Shown here: positions 44,195 to 51,983 of the stretch, in pieces
Numbering within the stretch: position 1 is the first letter of the stretch
Layout: each line of letters opens with the position of its first letter
Assembly (NCBI GenBank): GCA_024403035.1
Contig: JAKSSP010000007.1
Location: 1 to 64,000, forward strand
Reading direction: 5' to 3'
From: Mogibacterium sp.
GTDB lineage: Bacteria > Bacillota > Clostridia > Peptostreptococcales > Anaerovoracaceae
DNA length: 64,000 bases
The notes under the pieces: generated by a model
What the model saw: only the letters and a program-made list of their open reading frames with translations
Database searches by the model: none
Told to the model about the DNA's origin: nothing
Made by a program: the position numbers and the translations under genes

Positions 44195-45528
44195 AGCAGC
44201 AAACCTTTTTCCAAAGCGTAATACGCATTGCTATCCCAGTTGCTCTTCAGTCCATGCTGCAATCGTCCTTTTCCATGATCGATCAGGTCATGGTGGGACA
44301 ACTTGGCAGCACCTGCATCGCCGCTGTCGGCATCGCTGGGAAATTTGCTTTTTTGTATTCTGTGGTAATCGGCGCGGTCACAGCTATTGCAGGGATACAG
44401 ATTTCACAGTATATCGGGCAGAAGAACGAGAAGCTTTCTGACAGGAGCTTTTGCGTCAATCTTCTCTTAAGCTGTATAATAGGCTTTTTGTTTACGCTGG
44501 CAAGTCTGTTGTTTCCGCGTGAAATCATGCGCCTGTATTCTGAGGACCCAGATGCGGTTTCTGCAGCTGCCGACTATCTTAAGATCATCGCAGGAACCTA
44601 TCTACCGATGGGGGTTGCTTCAACGCTGTCCGTTATGTTACGCTGCTGCGATCACGCTAAAGCACCGCTTATAGCGACGACCATGTCCGCCGTTATCAAT
44701 ACATCGATGAATTATGCATTGATTTTTGGAAACTTCGGCTTTCCTGAACTGGGTGTCAAAGGCGCTGCCGTGGCAAGTCTCGTCAGTGGATGGATCAATA
44801 TGCTGATGATTATGTGGTTTATGTTCAGGCTTATTAGAAACCGGAAGGATCGCTTTGCCTGGTCTATCAAAATGAACGTGGCAGAGAGGAAGCAATACCT
44901 TTTTATGCTCATTCCGGTTGTGGTTAATGAGTTTCTCTGGGGAGTGGGGCAAAATGTCTTCACCTCCATTTATGGTCACATCGGCACGAAAGAGGCAGCG
45001 GCCGTCGCTTTGATCTCGCCTGTGGAGTCGTTACTTATCGGGGCACTTTCCGGATTGGCGCAGGCAGCAGGTATTCTGATTGGAAAGCGCCTGGGAGAAG
45101 AGCAAAAAGAAGAAGCATATCGGGAATCCAAGACTCTTATGTGGTATGGGTTTATCGGGTCTGCAGTATTGTCACTACTTCTTCTTGTGTTGAAAGGCTA
45201 TTATGTCCGTATCTATCATGTGGAGGATTATGTGCGGCATACTGCCGGGCTGCTACTGATTGCTTTTGCTGTACTTGTGCCGTTTAAGGTACAGAATATG
45301 ATTCTCGGCGGGGGCATTATAAGGAGCGGAGGCAAGACGAAGTATATCATGTGGATTGATATGTTGGGAACCTGGGCTCTTGGAGTGCCGTTAGGGTTTC
45401 TCGCCGGAAGATGGATAGGACTTCCCGTAGCCTGGGTGTACTTTGTGATTGGGCTGGAGGAGATCGTTCGCTGGGGGATATCCGTGAGGCTATTTAGGAG
45501 CAGAAAATGGATGGTAAAGATTGATTGA
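44191..45528 (+). CDS. MATE-family multidrug efflux transporter
   Basis: 445 residues with about 12 membrane helices. MatE features include QSMLQSSFSMIDQVMVGQLGSTCIAAVGIAGKFAF in the first repeat and a matching second half (VVVNEFLWGVGQNVFTSIYGHIGTKEAAAVALISPV). Family members expel cationic drugs using Na+ or H+. It overlaps the small upstream gene by 4 bases and belongs to the TetR operon on the island. Confidence 0.93.
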   Translation: MKQQTFFQSVIRIAIPVALQSMLQSSFSMIDQVMVGQLGSTCIAAVGIAGKFAFLYSVVIGAVTAIAGIQISQYIGQKNEKLSDRSFCVNLLLSCIIGFLFTLASLLFPREIMRLYSEDPDAVSAAADYLKIIAGTYLPMGVASTLSVMLRCCDHAKAPLIATTMSAVINTSMNYALIFGNFGFPELGVKGAAVASLVSGWINMLMIMWFMFRLIRNRKDRFAWSIKMNVAERKQYLFMLIPVVVNEFLWGVGQNVFTSIYGHIGTKEAAAVALISPVESLLIGALSGLAQAAGILIGKRLGEEQKEEAYRESKTLMWYGFIGSAVLSLLLLVLKGYYVRIYHVEDYVRHTAGLLLIAFAVLVPFKVQNMILGGGIIRSGGKTKYIMWIDMLGTWALGVPLGFLAGRWIGLPVAWVYFVIGLEEIVRWGISVRLFRSRKWMVKID

Positions 45529-45555
45529 AAAATGGAAAGGAAAGGTGATTGGATC

Positions 45556-45912
45556 ATGAGGAAAATGATGCCCGTTCTCGCACACTTGATCGTATGGGCG
45601 ATTCTCATCCTGATCTTCTGGGTGACGCCACTTTATGATGATGGAATTGGATATTCCGTGCTTGCATTGTATGTGGTGATGCCTGTATCTACTATAATCA
45701 CATCGCTCCTGATTGGACGGAACGAGGAGTGGAAGCGGAAGAAATGGGCAATCTGTGTTTTGTATGGAGCATTATTTATGCTGCTTGAATACTTTACATT
45801 CAGTCTTGCGAATATGTTTGCCGCAAGCAGATTGAATGCTCCGGAGCCAATTCTGCTTATGATTGGATTTGCATTTTCGATTGTGGCTATGGGAATCGCT
45901 GCATTAACATAA
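45556..45912 (+). CDS. Four-helix membrane protein, unknown
   Basis: 118 residues with four hydrophobic segments (about 6-24, 33-54, 68-91, 98-117). The ATG at 45556 follows AAAGGTGATT; an in-frame ATG at 45532 is an alternative. No family recognised. It lies 27 bp after the MATE gene and is probably the last gene of that operon. A ten-codon frame with a strong AGGAGG site (45932-45964) follows and ends at once, perhaps a remnant of a deleted gene. Confidence 0.6.
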   Translation: MRKMMPVLAHLIVWAILILIFWVTPLYDDGIGYSVLALYVVMPVSTIITSLLIGRNEEWKRKKWAICVLYGALFMLLEYFTFSLANMFAASRLNAPEPILLMIGFAFSIVAMGIAALT

Positions 45913-46016
45913 AGATATAACAGGAGGAATCATGAGGCATCTGTCGAGAGAATATAGCAAGTAAGAAAAGATAGCGCCTCAAAGCATAAAGGTATACAGC
46001 AATACCCTGCTATTAA

Positions 46017-46059
46017 AGTAAATATACACACAAACATATAATTCTGTGTATGTTTACTT
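46017..46059 (+). promoter_or_regulatory. AbiE operator, upstream inverted repeat
   Basis: AGTAAATATACACA (46017-46030) faces TGTGTATGTTTACT (46045-46058) across 14 bp. It lies just upstream of the -35 at 46071. It shares its half-site with the repeat at 46103-46144. Confidence 0.75.
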
Positions 46060-46070
46060 TATTTTTGTTA

Positions 46071-46099
46071 TTGACATCTCCAGTGGCAAAAACTATTAT
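46071..46099 (+). promoter_or_regulatory. Promoter of the abiE operon
   Basis: TTGACA (46071-46076), 17 bp, TATTAT (46094-46099). Nearly consensus and bracketed by two inverted repeats. Confidence 0.8.
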
Positions 46100-46102
46100 T
46101 TA

Positions 46103-46144
46103 AGTAAATGTACACATTTTATGGGTGCTGTGTGTACGTTTACT
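46103..46144 (+). promoter_or_regulatory. AbiE operator, downstream inverted repeat
   Basis: AGTAAATGTACACA (46103-46116) faces TGTGTACGTTTACT (46131-46144), covering the likely transcription start. Two repeats around one promoter suit autorepression by AbiEi, which is known for characterised AbiE systems. Confidence 0.75.
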
Positions 46145-46168
46145 CAAATACAAATCAGGAGAACGCAA

Positions 46169-46711
46169 ATGCTATATACCTATAATGACTGTTTACATGA
46201 ATATGGCGGTGACTACCAACTGAAGAAAGCCCTTGCAGAACAGAAGCTTTACAAAATAGAAAAAGGCATCTACTCATCAGAGAAATATGCTTCTGATCTT
46301 GCCGTTGTATCACTGAAATATCCTAATGCAGTATTTACAGATGAGAGCGCATATTATTATCATGACCTTACTGATGTGATTCCTGAGATGTATTTTCTTG
46401 CTACCCGCCGGACAGACTCACGGATCAGAGACAAGAGAGTGATTCAGTCATTTGTATCTAACGAAGTCTTTGACCACGGCATCATACAAATGACATATAA
46501 CGATGATACAATCAAAATCTATTCTCGCGAGCGCATGCTGATCGAGCTTATGAGATTCCGCTCCAGATATCCCCGCGACTATTATAAAGAGATCCTTCTG
46601 AACTATCGGAGGATAATATATGATCTGGATTTCTGGAAAGTCGAAGAATATGCGGCATTATTCGCACACGGGGACAATATAATGAAGATCATTGAAACGG
46701 AGGTGCTTTGA
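46169..46711 (+). CDS. abiEi: Type IV antitoxin AbiEi
   Basis: 180 residues from the ATG at 46169 (CAGGAGAACGCAA site); the frame is open upstream through the promoter, so that part is not coding. The N-terminal winged-helix region (YQLKKALAEQKLYKIEKGIYSS) and the AbiEi C-terminal domain (YPNAVFTDESAYYYHDLTD, SRERMLIELMRFRSRYP) are typical. AbiEi proteins repress their own operon and neutralise AbiEii. The stop overlaps the toxin start by one base (TGATG). Confidence 0.88.
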   Translation: MLYTYNDCLHEYGGDYQLKKALAEQKLYKIEKGIYSSEKYASDLAVVSLKYPNAVFTDESAYYYHDLTDVIPEMYFLATRRTDSRIRDKRVIQSFVSNEVFDHGIIQMTYNDDTIKIYSRERMLIELMRFRSRYPRDYYKEILLNYRRIIYDLDFWKVEEYAALFAHGDNIMKIIETEVL

Positions 46712-47517
46712 TGGATCTGAGAGAAGAGACTGAAAGAATCATTCTTGAGGGATACAACGAAGCGAATGCTCAGGCTAAGCTCTGTCAGGACATCATTCTC
46801 AAAGCGATATATGAAAGCGGCATGGCAAAGAATGCTACTATCAAAGGCGGAGTTGTCATGCGAAGCATTTCCGGCAACGCCAGACGCGCCACGCAGGATA
46901 TCGACATCGATCTGATCCGATATTCCATTTCAGACGAATCGATCAGAACATTCATTTCAAAGCTGAATTGTCTTGAGGGATTGGACATAAGAATCGGCGG
47001 CCCGATAATCGAACTCAATCACCAGGATTATAAGGGAAAGCGTGTGACCATCACCATCACTGACGAGCATGCTAACTCGCTATCTCTCAAGATGGATATA
47101 GGTGTTCACAAAGATCTTGACATCGAACAGGATGAATACTCTTTTGATATAGGCATTCAGGAAGATGCTGTCAGCCTTCTCATAAACAGCCCTGCCCAAA
47201 TGATAACAGAGAAGCTTAAATCCCTGCTGAGATTCGGAACCAGATCAACAAGATACAGGGATGCATTCGACATATGTTATCTCAGTGAGCGGGCAGACAA
47301 AAAGAAGCTGCTTTATTGCATGGAAAAACACATCTTTGAAGATAACACCCTGTCTGTCAACAACATGACCGATGTTACATTGCGACTTGAGCAGGTATTC
47401 GGCAGCAAGTCGTTCATACAGAGCGTAAACAGATCCAGAAGAAACTGGCTTGACGTATCTGCCGAGAAAGCCATTGCATCAGACCTGGAGTTTTTCCGCA
47501 GTATATCTGAACAGTAA
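46711..47517 (+). CDS. abiEii: Type IV toxin AbiEii, nucleotidyltransferase
   Basis: 268 residues. The nucleotidyltransferase signature GGVVMRSISGN (about 45-55) followed by TQDIDIDLIR (Asp-x-Asp, about 60-68) marks the DUF1814/AbiEii fold; a downstream Lys-rich MITEKLKSLLRFGTRSTRYRDAFD motif is also typical. Characterised members stop growth by modifying tRNA with nucleotides and give abortive phage immunity. It ends about 120 bp before attR, so the pair can also stabilise the island. Confidence 0.9.
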   Translation: MDLREETERIILEGYNEANAQAKLCQDIILKAIYESGMAKNATIKGGVVMRSISGNARRATQDIDIDLIRYSISDESIRTFISKLNCLEGLDIRIGGPIIELNHQDYKGKRVTITITDEHANSLSLKMDIGVHKDLDIEQDEYSFDIGIQEDAVSLLINSPAQMITEKLKSLLRFGTRSTRYRDAFDICYLSERADKKKLLYCMEKHIFEDNTLSVNNMTDVTLRLEQVFGSKSFIQSVNRSRRNWLDVSAEKAIASDLEFFRSISEQ

Positions 47518-47561
47518 ATATAAAAGTATAGGTTTGAAAGAGTGCTAATCAAAGATCAAAA

Positions 47562-47583
47562 GTGATTAGATGGGTGATTAGAT
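47562..47583 (+). repeat. Two 10-bp direct repeats near attR
   Basis: GTGATTAGAT at 47562-47571 and 47574-47583, same 10-mer as at 42522 and 42533. Candidate right arm sites of the island integrase. Confidence 0.5.
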
Positions 47584-47641
47584 GAAAAGCAGATGGCGTG
47601 CGACCTCCTCTCTTTTCAAGGCTTCTGGCTGAGCGCCACGA

Positions 47642-47664
47642 TTCGATCCCCCTACGCTCCACCA
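47642..47664 (+). repeat. Right attachment site (attR), copy of the tRNA-Ala 3' end
   Basis: Identical to 42449-42471 for 23 bp; sequence just 5' of it does not fold as a tRNA. The original tRNA terminator follows at 47669. Confidence 0.85.
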
Positions 47665-47668
47665 TTCA

Positions 47669-47697
47669 AACCGTTGGAATCCCGACGGTTTTTTATT
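47669..47697. terminator. Terminator beyond attR, probably the ancestral tRNA-Ala terminator
   Basis: AACCGT (47669-47674) pairs with ACGGTT (47685-47690), then a TTTTTTATTTATT run. It also overlaps the end of the opposing ECF gene. Confidence 0.6.
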
Positions 47698-48229
47698 TAT
47701 TCCTTTTTGAAACATCTATAGCCGAATAGATGGCCATGGACAACACCATGCCTACGATTATCTGTCCGATATTCCATGGAAGACCGATGACGGCCGGTGC
47801 AAAGCTTCCGTACATCACGGTCTCTGCGGCAAGATATCCTGCGCACATTAGTATCCCTCCGGCCGTCATGGCTGTTAACTTAACGAGCCGGTCATTTGAA
47901 TAGCTGTGTTTATGGCTTCGGGCGGATCTCTCCAGAATCAGGCCTGTGACAAGGGCCATCAAGGACTTGATGACAAGTGTCCAGGGCGCCCAGAAAGCGT
48001 ATCCTCCGAGAATATCCGCCAGCGCAGATCCGAGTCCCGCGGCAGCAGCGCCGTGTCTCTTTCCCAGCATCAGGACCCCCAGGAATATCATCGTGTCCCC
48101 CAGATGAACATAGCCCTGTGTCATCGGGATGGGGATCCTGAACAGAACCGTTCCGAGCAGGACAAGGCATATCATAAGTGCCGTATAAACAAGATCGGCA
48201 GTCTTGCTGTCAGGAGATCCATTTTTCAT
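47693..48229 (-). CDS. ECF transporter S component
   Basis: 178 residues with six hydrophobic segments. The pattern VHLGDTMIFLGVLMLGKRHGAAAAGLGSALADILGGYAFWAPWTLVIK fits substrate-binding subunits of energy-coupling-factor vitamin importers, which use a shared EcfAAT module encoded elsewhere. AGAGGG precedes the ATG. It is divergent from a MocR/PdxR-type regulator with a shared operator, so a B6 vitamer is the best guess for its substrate; thiamine-type or other ligands are not excluded. Confidence 0.85.
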   Translation of the reverse strand: MKNGSPDSKTADLVYTALMICLVLLGTVLFRIPIPMTQGYVHLGDTMIFLGVLMLGKRHGAAAAGLGSALADILGGYAFWAPWTLVIKSLMALVTGLILERSARSHKHSYSNDRLVKLTAMTAGGILMCAGYLAAETVMYGSFAPAVIGLPWNIGQIIVGMVLSMAIYSAIDVSKRNK

Positions 48230-48263
48230 ATTCTGCCCTCTTTCCTAAATGCAAACGATTGAT

Positions 48264-48316
48264 TTGCCCCTTTTTCTGATTAGTATTATAATAACTGCAA
48301 ATTGTAATCAGAAAAA
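48264..48316. promoter_or_regulatory. Divergent promoters with a 12-bp perfect inverted repeat
   Basis: TTTTTCTGATTA (48271-48282) and TAATCAGAAAAA (48305-48316) are perfect inverted arms. Overlapping -10 boxes lie between them: TATAAT at 48287-48292 on +, with TTGCCC (48264-48269) 17 bp upstream, and TATAAT at 48290-48285 on -, with TTCTGA in the far arm. One bound regulator would therefore control both directions. Confidence 0.7.
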
Positions 48317-48340
48317 TATACATTTTTTAGCATTTTGTGT

Positions 48341-48357
48341 AGCACAATTCGTGTGCT
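48341..48357 (+). promoter_or_regulatory. Second small dyad in the leader of the MocR-like gene
   Basis: AGCACA (48341-48346) and TGTGCT (48352-48357), spacer ATTCG. Its half-sites TAGCAC and GTGTGCT match those before pdxK (41429-41451), though with a different spacing. Confidence 0.4.
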
Positions 48358-48373
48358 TGGGGTAGCAATTAAC

Positions 48374-50614
48374 ATGATTTCACTGGAATTCGATAACAAT
48401 TCTTCCAAAAGTCTGTATGTACAGCTTTATGAGTATCTCAGAAATGAGATATCAGAGGGCAGGATCCGCCCCGGCGAGAGGCTCCCGTCTCTTCGCAATA
48501 TGGCAGCTATCCTCGGGGTCAGTGTGACGACTGTTAAGATCGCGTATGATCAGCTCATGGTCGAAGGCTATGTTGTCAGCAGACCGCAGTCGGGGTTCTA
48601 CGCGGTGCAGGGGGCCGTCGGAAGCACGGATCCAAGCACAGGTGGTTCAGGTTCCGGTGATTCCAGGGATTTGGGCAAGGACACGCACAAAGAGGAGGGA
48701 AAATACAGCGGGGATGCCAAGCCGGCCGGGGAGACTGCCGGGCTATCAGCTCATTCAAAGTCGTTGAGCTGCGATCCGGAGTCTTTTGATTTTGTCAAAT
48801 GGAAGAAGTGCATGACCGGCGTTCTCAATGAAACGCCGGAGCTTCTGCTGACGGAAGCGGACAGACAGGGCGAGCCGGAACTCAGGAAAGAGATCGCAGC
48901 GTATATATATAAGTCAAGAGGCGTCGTATGCACTCAGGAGCAGGTCGTGATCAGTGCCGGGACCCAGCAATTGGTCAGCCATCTTGCAAGGATACTAAAG
49001 CTCATGGGTATAGGGCATGTATCAGTGGAGGACCCCGGATATATGCCGGTAAGGAGCATTTTCCGCGACTGGGGTTTCAGCATGAGCTGCGTCCCTGTCA
49101 AGGAAAACGGAATAAAGATCGAAAGGCTGCCTGTGAATATCAGAACAGCGGTATATGTCTGTCCGCAGAACCAGTTTCCGACCGGAGCGCTGATGCCTGT
49201 CGGACGAAGACGTCAGCTGCTTGACTGGGCAAAGGCTAATGACAGTATCATTATTGAGGATGACTACAACAGCGAGCTAAGATATACGGGGATGCCGGTG
49301 CCTGCGCTGCAGGGTCTCGACAGAGACGGCAGGGTCGTTTACATAGGATCATTCACATCGACGTTGTTCCCGGCTGTCAGGATCAGCTATATGGTGCTGC
49401 CGCCTGTAATGGTCGGTTTATATAACAGCATCAGGATGAATTATGATCAGACATGCTCCAAGACAGAACAGCTTACACTGGCACGTTTCATGCATGACGG
49501 CTGCTATCAGGCAAATCTCCGCAGGGTGAAGACACTGTATTCACGCAAACTCAGCGAAGCATTGTCGGCTATCAGAGAGTATGGCAGCAGCGGGAATTTT
49601 CTTACCGCAGAGAACACCCAGTCAGGCATCAACCTGACTCTCCGGCTTGACACATTCAACAGGGTGCTCCATGAGGGGATGCAGGGAAGCGCCAGAGTCG
49701 AGGAGATCAGGAGGGAACTGGCTGAAAGGCTGGTCAGGAAAGCGGCGGATGCCGGTATAAAGGTCATAGACATAGATCAGCTTGATCATGACGGACAGAT
49801 TTACCTTGCTTTTTATTACAGCCAGATACCTCTGAAAAAGATAAGAGAGGCCGTCAGGATCATGACGGACGGATTCAGATCAGCAGTGACCAAAGGTATA
49901 CTAAGCATGCCTTCAGTATACGAAGTGATCCGTCTCACAGACGGCGAACCGAAATTCCTGGTGGATCATTATGAGAGGCTCGGGAGATCGCTCGCGGCTA
50001 TTGGAATGCTTACTCCGTTCACTATAGATGAATTGCGGGACAGCATCGCAGATCTCGTACAGGAGAGCGGGATCAGGGATCATAATATCAGGGTGGAAGT
50101 AGATGTGAGCGGATACGCGTCCATGCATCTCAATCCGACACACTACCCTGACGCGGAGATGTACAGGACAGGCGTAAAGACCGGATTGTTCAGGGGCGAG
50201 AGGACAAATCCTAATATCAAGATAATGGATCCTGAGCTTCGCGACGCGACGGACGCAGCTATAAAGAGAGACGGTCTATACGAAGTGCTGCTGGTCAACA
50301 GAGAAGGTCTGATAACAGAAGGAAGCCGTTCCAACGTCTTCTTTATGAAGAACGGTGAGGTGTTCACATCGCCTGCGGACAAAGTCCTTCTCGGAGTCAC
50401 GAGAGCAAAGATCATAGAGCTTATCAGAGATATGGGCGCGGTTTTGCACGAAGAGAGCGTGGCAGCAGACAGTATTGCTGAATATGATGCAGCGTTTATA
50501 AGCGGAACATCCCCTGCGGTAATGCCGATAGCACGTATCGGAGATGTCGCATTTGATGTGGATGAGCCGCTGCTCAGGGAGATCATGAAGAAGTACGACT
50601 CGCAGCAGAGTTGA
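48374..50614 (+). CDS. MocR/PdxR-like regulator fused to a class IV aminotransferase
   Basis: 746 residues, about 270 longer than normal MocR proteins. Residues 1-75: GntR winged helix (SEGRIRPGERLPSLRNMAAILGVS). Residues 76-140: Gly/Ser/Lys linker. Residues about 140-515: class I aminotransferase-like domain with DPGYMP, CPQNQFPTG and EDDYNSELRY, but the PLP-lysine site reads GSFTSTLFPAVR, so the lysine is Ser329. Residues about 515-746: class IV aminotransferase with EGSRSNVFF and TPP-like region; the likely catalytic Lys616 is in NPNIKI. Start ATG 48374 follows a weak GGGGT. Probably a B6-sensing regulator of the adjacent ECF gene, with PLP binding possibly moved to the class IV part. Confidence 0.85.
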   Translation: MISLEFDNNSSKSLYVQLYEYLRNEISEGRIRPGERLPSLRNMAAILGVSVTTVKIAYDQLMVEGYVVSRPQSGFYAVQGAVGSTDPSTGGSGSGDSRDLGKDTHKEEGKYSGDAKPAGETAGLSAHSKSLSCDPESFDFVKWKKCMTGVLNETPELLLTEADRQGEPELRKEIAAYIYKSRGVVCTQEQVVISAGTQQLVSHLARILKLMGIGHVSVEDPGYMPVRSIFRDWGFSMSCVPVKENGIKIERLPVNIRTAVYVCPQNQFPTGALMPVGRRRQLLDWAKANDSIIIEDDYNSELRYTGMPVPALQGLDRDGRVVYIGSFTSTLFPAVRISYMVLPPVMVGLYNSIRMNYDQTCSKTEQLTLARFMHDGCYQANLRRVKTLYSRKLSEALSAIREYGSSGNFLTAENTQSGINLTLRLDTFNRVLHEGMQGSARVEEIRRELAERLVRKAADAGIKVIDIDQLDHDGQIYLAFYYSQIPLKKIREAVRIMTDGFRSAVTKGILSMPSVYEVIRLTDGEPKFLVDHYERLGRSLAAIGMLTPFTIDELRDSIADLVQESGIRDHNIRVEVDVSGYASMHLNPTHYPDAEMYRTGVKTGLFRGERTNPNIKIMDPELRDATDAAIKRDGLYEVLLVNREGLITEGSRSNVFFMKNGEVFTSPADKVLLGVTRAKIIELIRDMGAVLHEESVAADSIAEYDAAFISGTSPAVMPIARIGDVAFDVDEPLLREIMKKYDSQQS

Positions 50615-50658
50615 GTACTCACACAAACAAGATACTTATTAGTACTGACGAGGCGGAG

Positions 50659-51204
50659 ATGAAATATAAACAAAAAATAGAACTGAAAAACGGTAAAGAG
50701 GCTTTGCTCAGAAACGGTGACGCGGCTGATGGCCGTATTGTTTATGAAGTCTTTAATGCCGCCCATGCAGAGACAGACTATCTGCTGTCTTATCCTGATG
50801 AAAACAGTTTTGATACCGAGCAGGAGGCTCAGTTTCTGCAGGCAAAAACAAACAGCCCCGATGAGATCGAGATAATCGCCATAATAGATGGGAAGGTAGC
50901 AGGAACTGCAGGTATAGAAGCTGTAGGGAGAAAACACAAACTCAGACACAGGGCTGAATTCGGTATCAGTGTATTAAAAGAATACTGGGGACTGGGACTG
51001 GGAAAAGCCCTTACAAAAGCCTGCATACAGTGCGCAAAAGAAGCCGGTTATACTCAGGTGGAATTAAACGTGGTTGCTGAGAATGAAGCTGCAATATCTT
51101 TATATCAAAGCCTGGGATTCGAAGAATTCGGCAGGAATCCCAGAGGATTCAATTCGCGTATAAGCGGGTATCAGGAATTGGTTTATATGCGTCTGGAACT
51201 TTAG
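50659..51204 (+). CDS. GNAT-family N-acetyltransferase
   Basis: 181 residues. The acetyl-CoA loop is in LKEYWGLGLGKALTKACIQCAKEAG (about 114-138), followed by the VELNVVAENEAAISLYQSLGFEEFG segment typical of RimI/PhnO-type GNATs. The substrate is unknown. The ATG at 50659 follows AGGCGGAG; the frame is open to 50611 upstream. 45 bp after the MocR fusion gene. Confidence 0.85.
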   Translation: MKYKQKIELKNGKEALLRNGDAADGRIVYEVFNAAHAETDYLLSYPDENSFDTEQEAQFLQAKTNSPDEIEIIAIIDGKVAGTAGIEAVGRKHKLRHRAEFGISVLKEYWGLGLGKALTKACIQCAKEAGYTQVELNVVAENEAAISLYQSLGFEEFGRNPRGFNSRISGYQELVYMRLEL

Positions 51205-51236
51205 ACAGATTCTGTTGAGGGACATGGAAGAGCAGA

Positions 51237-51264
51237 TTACAGACTGTGTGGGATATGATATAAT
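51237..51264 (+). promoter_or_regulatory. Promoter for the LUD-domain gene
   Basis: TTACAG (51237-51242), 16 bp, TATAAT (51259-51264). It lies inside the nominal upstream extension of the LUD frame and supports a start at 51332. Confidence 0.55.
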
Positions 51265-51331
51265 TACTCCCTGCAGAAAGAATACCCAGGGCTTTTTTGA
51301 GAGCGATATTCAGATGAGAAAGAGGGACGCA

Positions 51332-51961
51332 ATGAATGAGAATATAACAAAGAGGAATGGCCTGCTGTCACACAAGGTCATAAAGGGGCTTGAGTCGAGA
51401 AACATGAAAGGCTTCTATGCAAAGGACAGAGAAGAAGCTCTTAAGATAGCGCTGGATCTCATTCCGGAAGGCAGCTCGGTAACGATGGGCGGCAGCGTGA
51501 GCGCGGCTGAAATAAGACTGGTGGATGCTGTAAAGAATGGCAATTACGAGTTCATCGACAGGAATACCGCCGAAGACAAGCGTAAGGCAGCTCTCGCGGC
51601 ATATGACGTGGACTTCTTCCTTTCGAGCTGCAATGCCATGACGGAGGACGGCGTGCTGGTCAACATAGACGGAAACGCAAACAGAGTGTCGGCGATCGCT
51701 CACGGACCGCGCAAAGTGCTTTTCATAGTCGGCATGAACAAGGTCTGCAAGGATGTGGACATGGCGATGAAGAGGGCGCGCGACGTAGCTGCACCGATAA
51801 ACGCTCAAAGGTTCGGACTCAGCACACCGTGCGCAAAGACCGGTTCGTGTATGGACTGTAAGTCGCCTGACACGATCTGCTGTCAGTTTCTCGTAACAAG
51901 ATATTCGAGGCATGACGACAGGATCTATGTGATCCTGGTAAATGATGATCTCGGTTTCTAA
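51332..51961 (+). CDS. LUD-domain (lactate utilisation LutC-like) protein
   Basis: 209 residues of the DUF162/LUD family: LIPEGSSVTMGGSVSAAEIRL (about 45-65), ADVDFFLSSCNAMTEDGVLVNIDGNANRVSAIAHGPRKVLFIVG. LUD proteins accompany lactate oxidation in Bacilli, but stand-alone forms like this have unknown function. A Cys cluster, CAKTGSCMDCKSPDTICC (about 171-188), could bind a metal or Fe-S centre. The ATG at 51332 follows AAAGAGGGACGC. It is 23 bp before the NifX-FKBP gene. Confidence 0.88.
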   Translation: MNENITKRNGLLSHKVIKGLESRNMKGFYAKDREEALKIALDLIPEGSSVTMGGSVSAAEIRLVDAVKNGNYEFIDRNTAEDKRKAALAAYDVDFFLSSCNAMTEDGVLVNIDGNANRVSAIAHGPRKVLFIVGMNKVCKDVDMAMKRARDVAAPINAQRFGLSTPCAKTGSCMDCKSPDTICCQFLVTRYSRHDDRIYVILVNDDLGF

Positions 51962-51983
51962 TAAAAGATAATAGGAGTAAATA

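Noticed and set aside
46046..46168. Longer AbiEi start at 46046
   Set aside because: That stretch contains the promoter and an operator, and the only good ribosome site is before the ATG at 46169.
47630..47664. Second tRNA at the island's right end
   Set aside because: Only the last 23 bases match tRNA-Ala; no acceptor 5' arm, D arm or anticodon arm precedes them, so it is an attachment-site copy.
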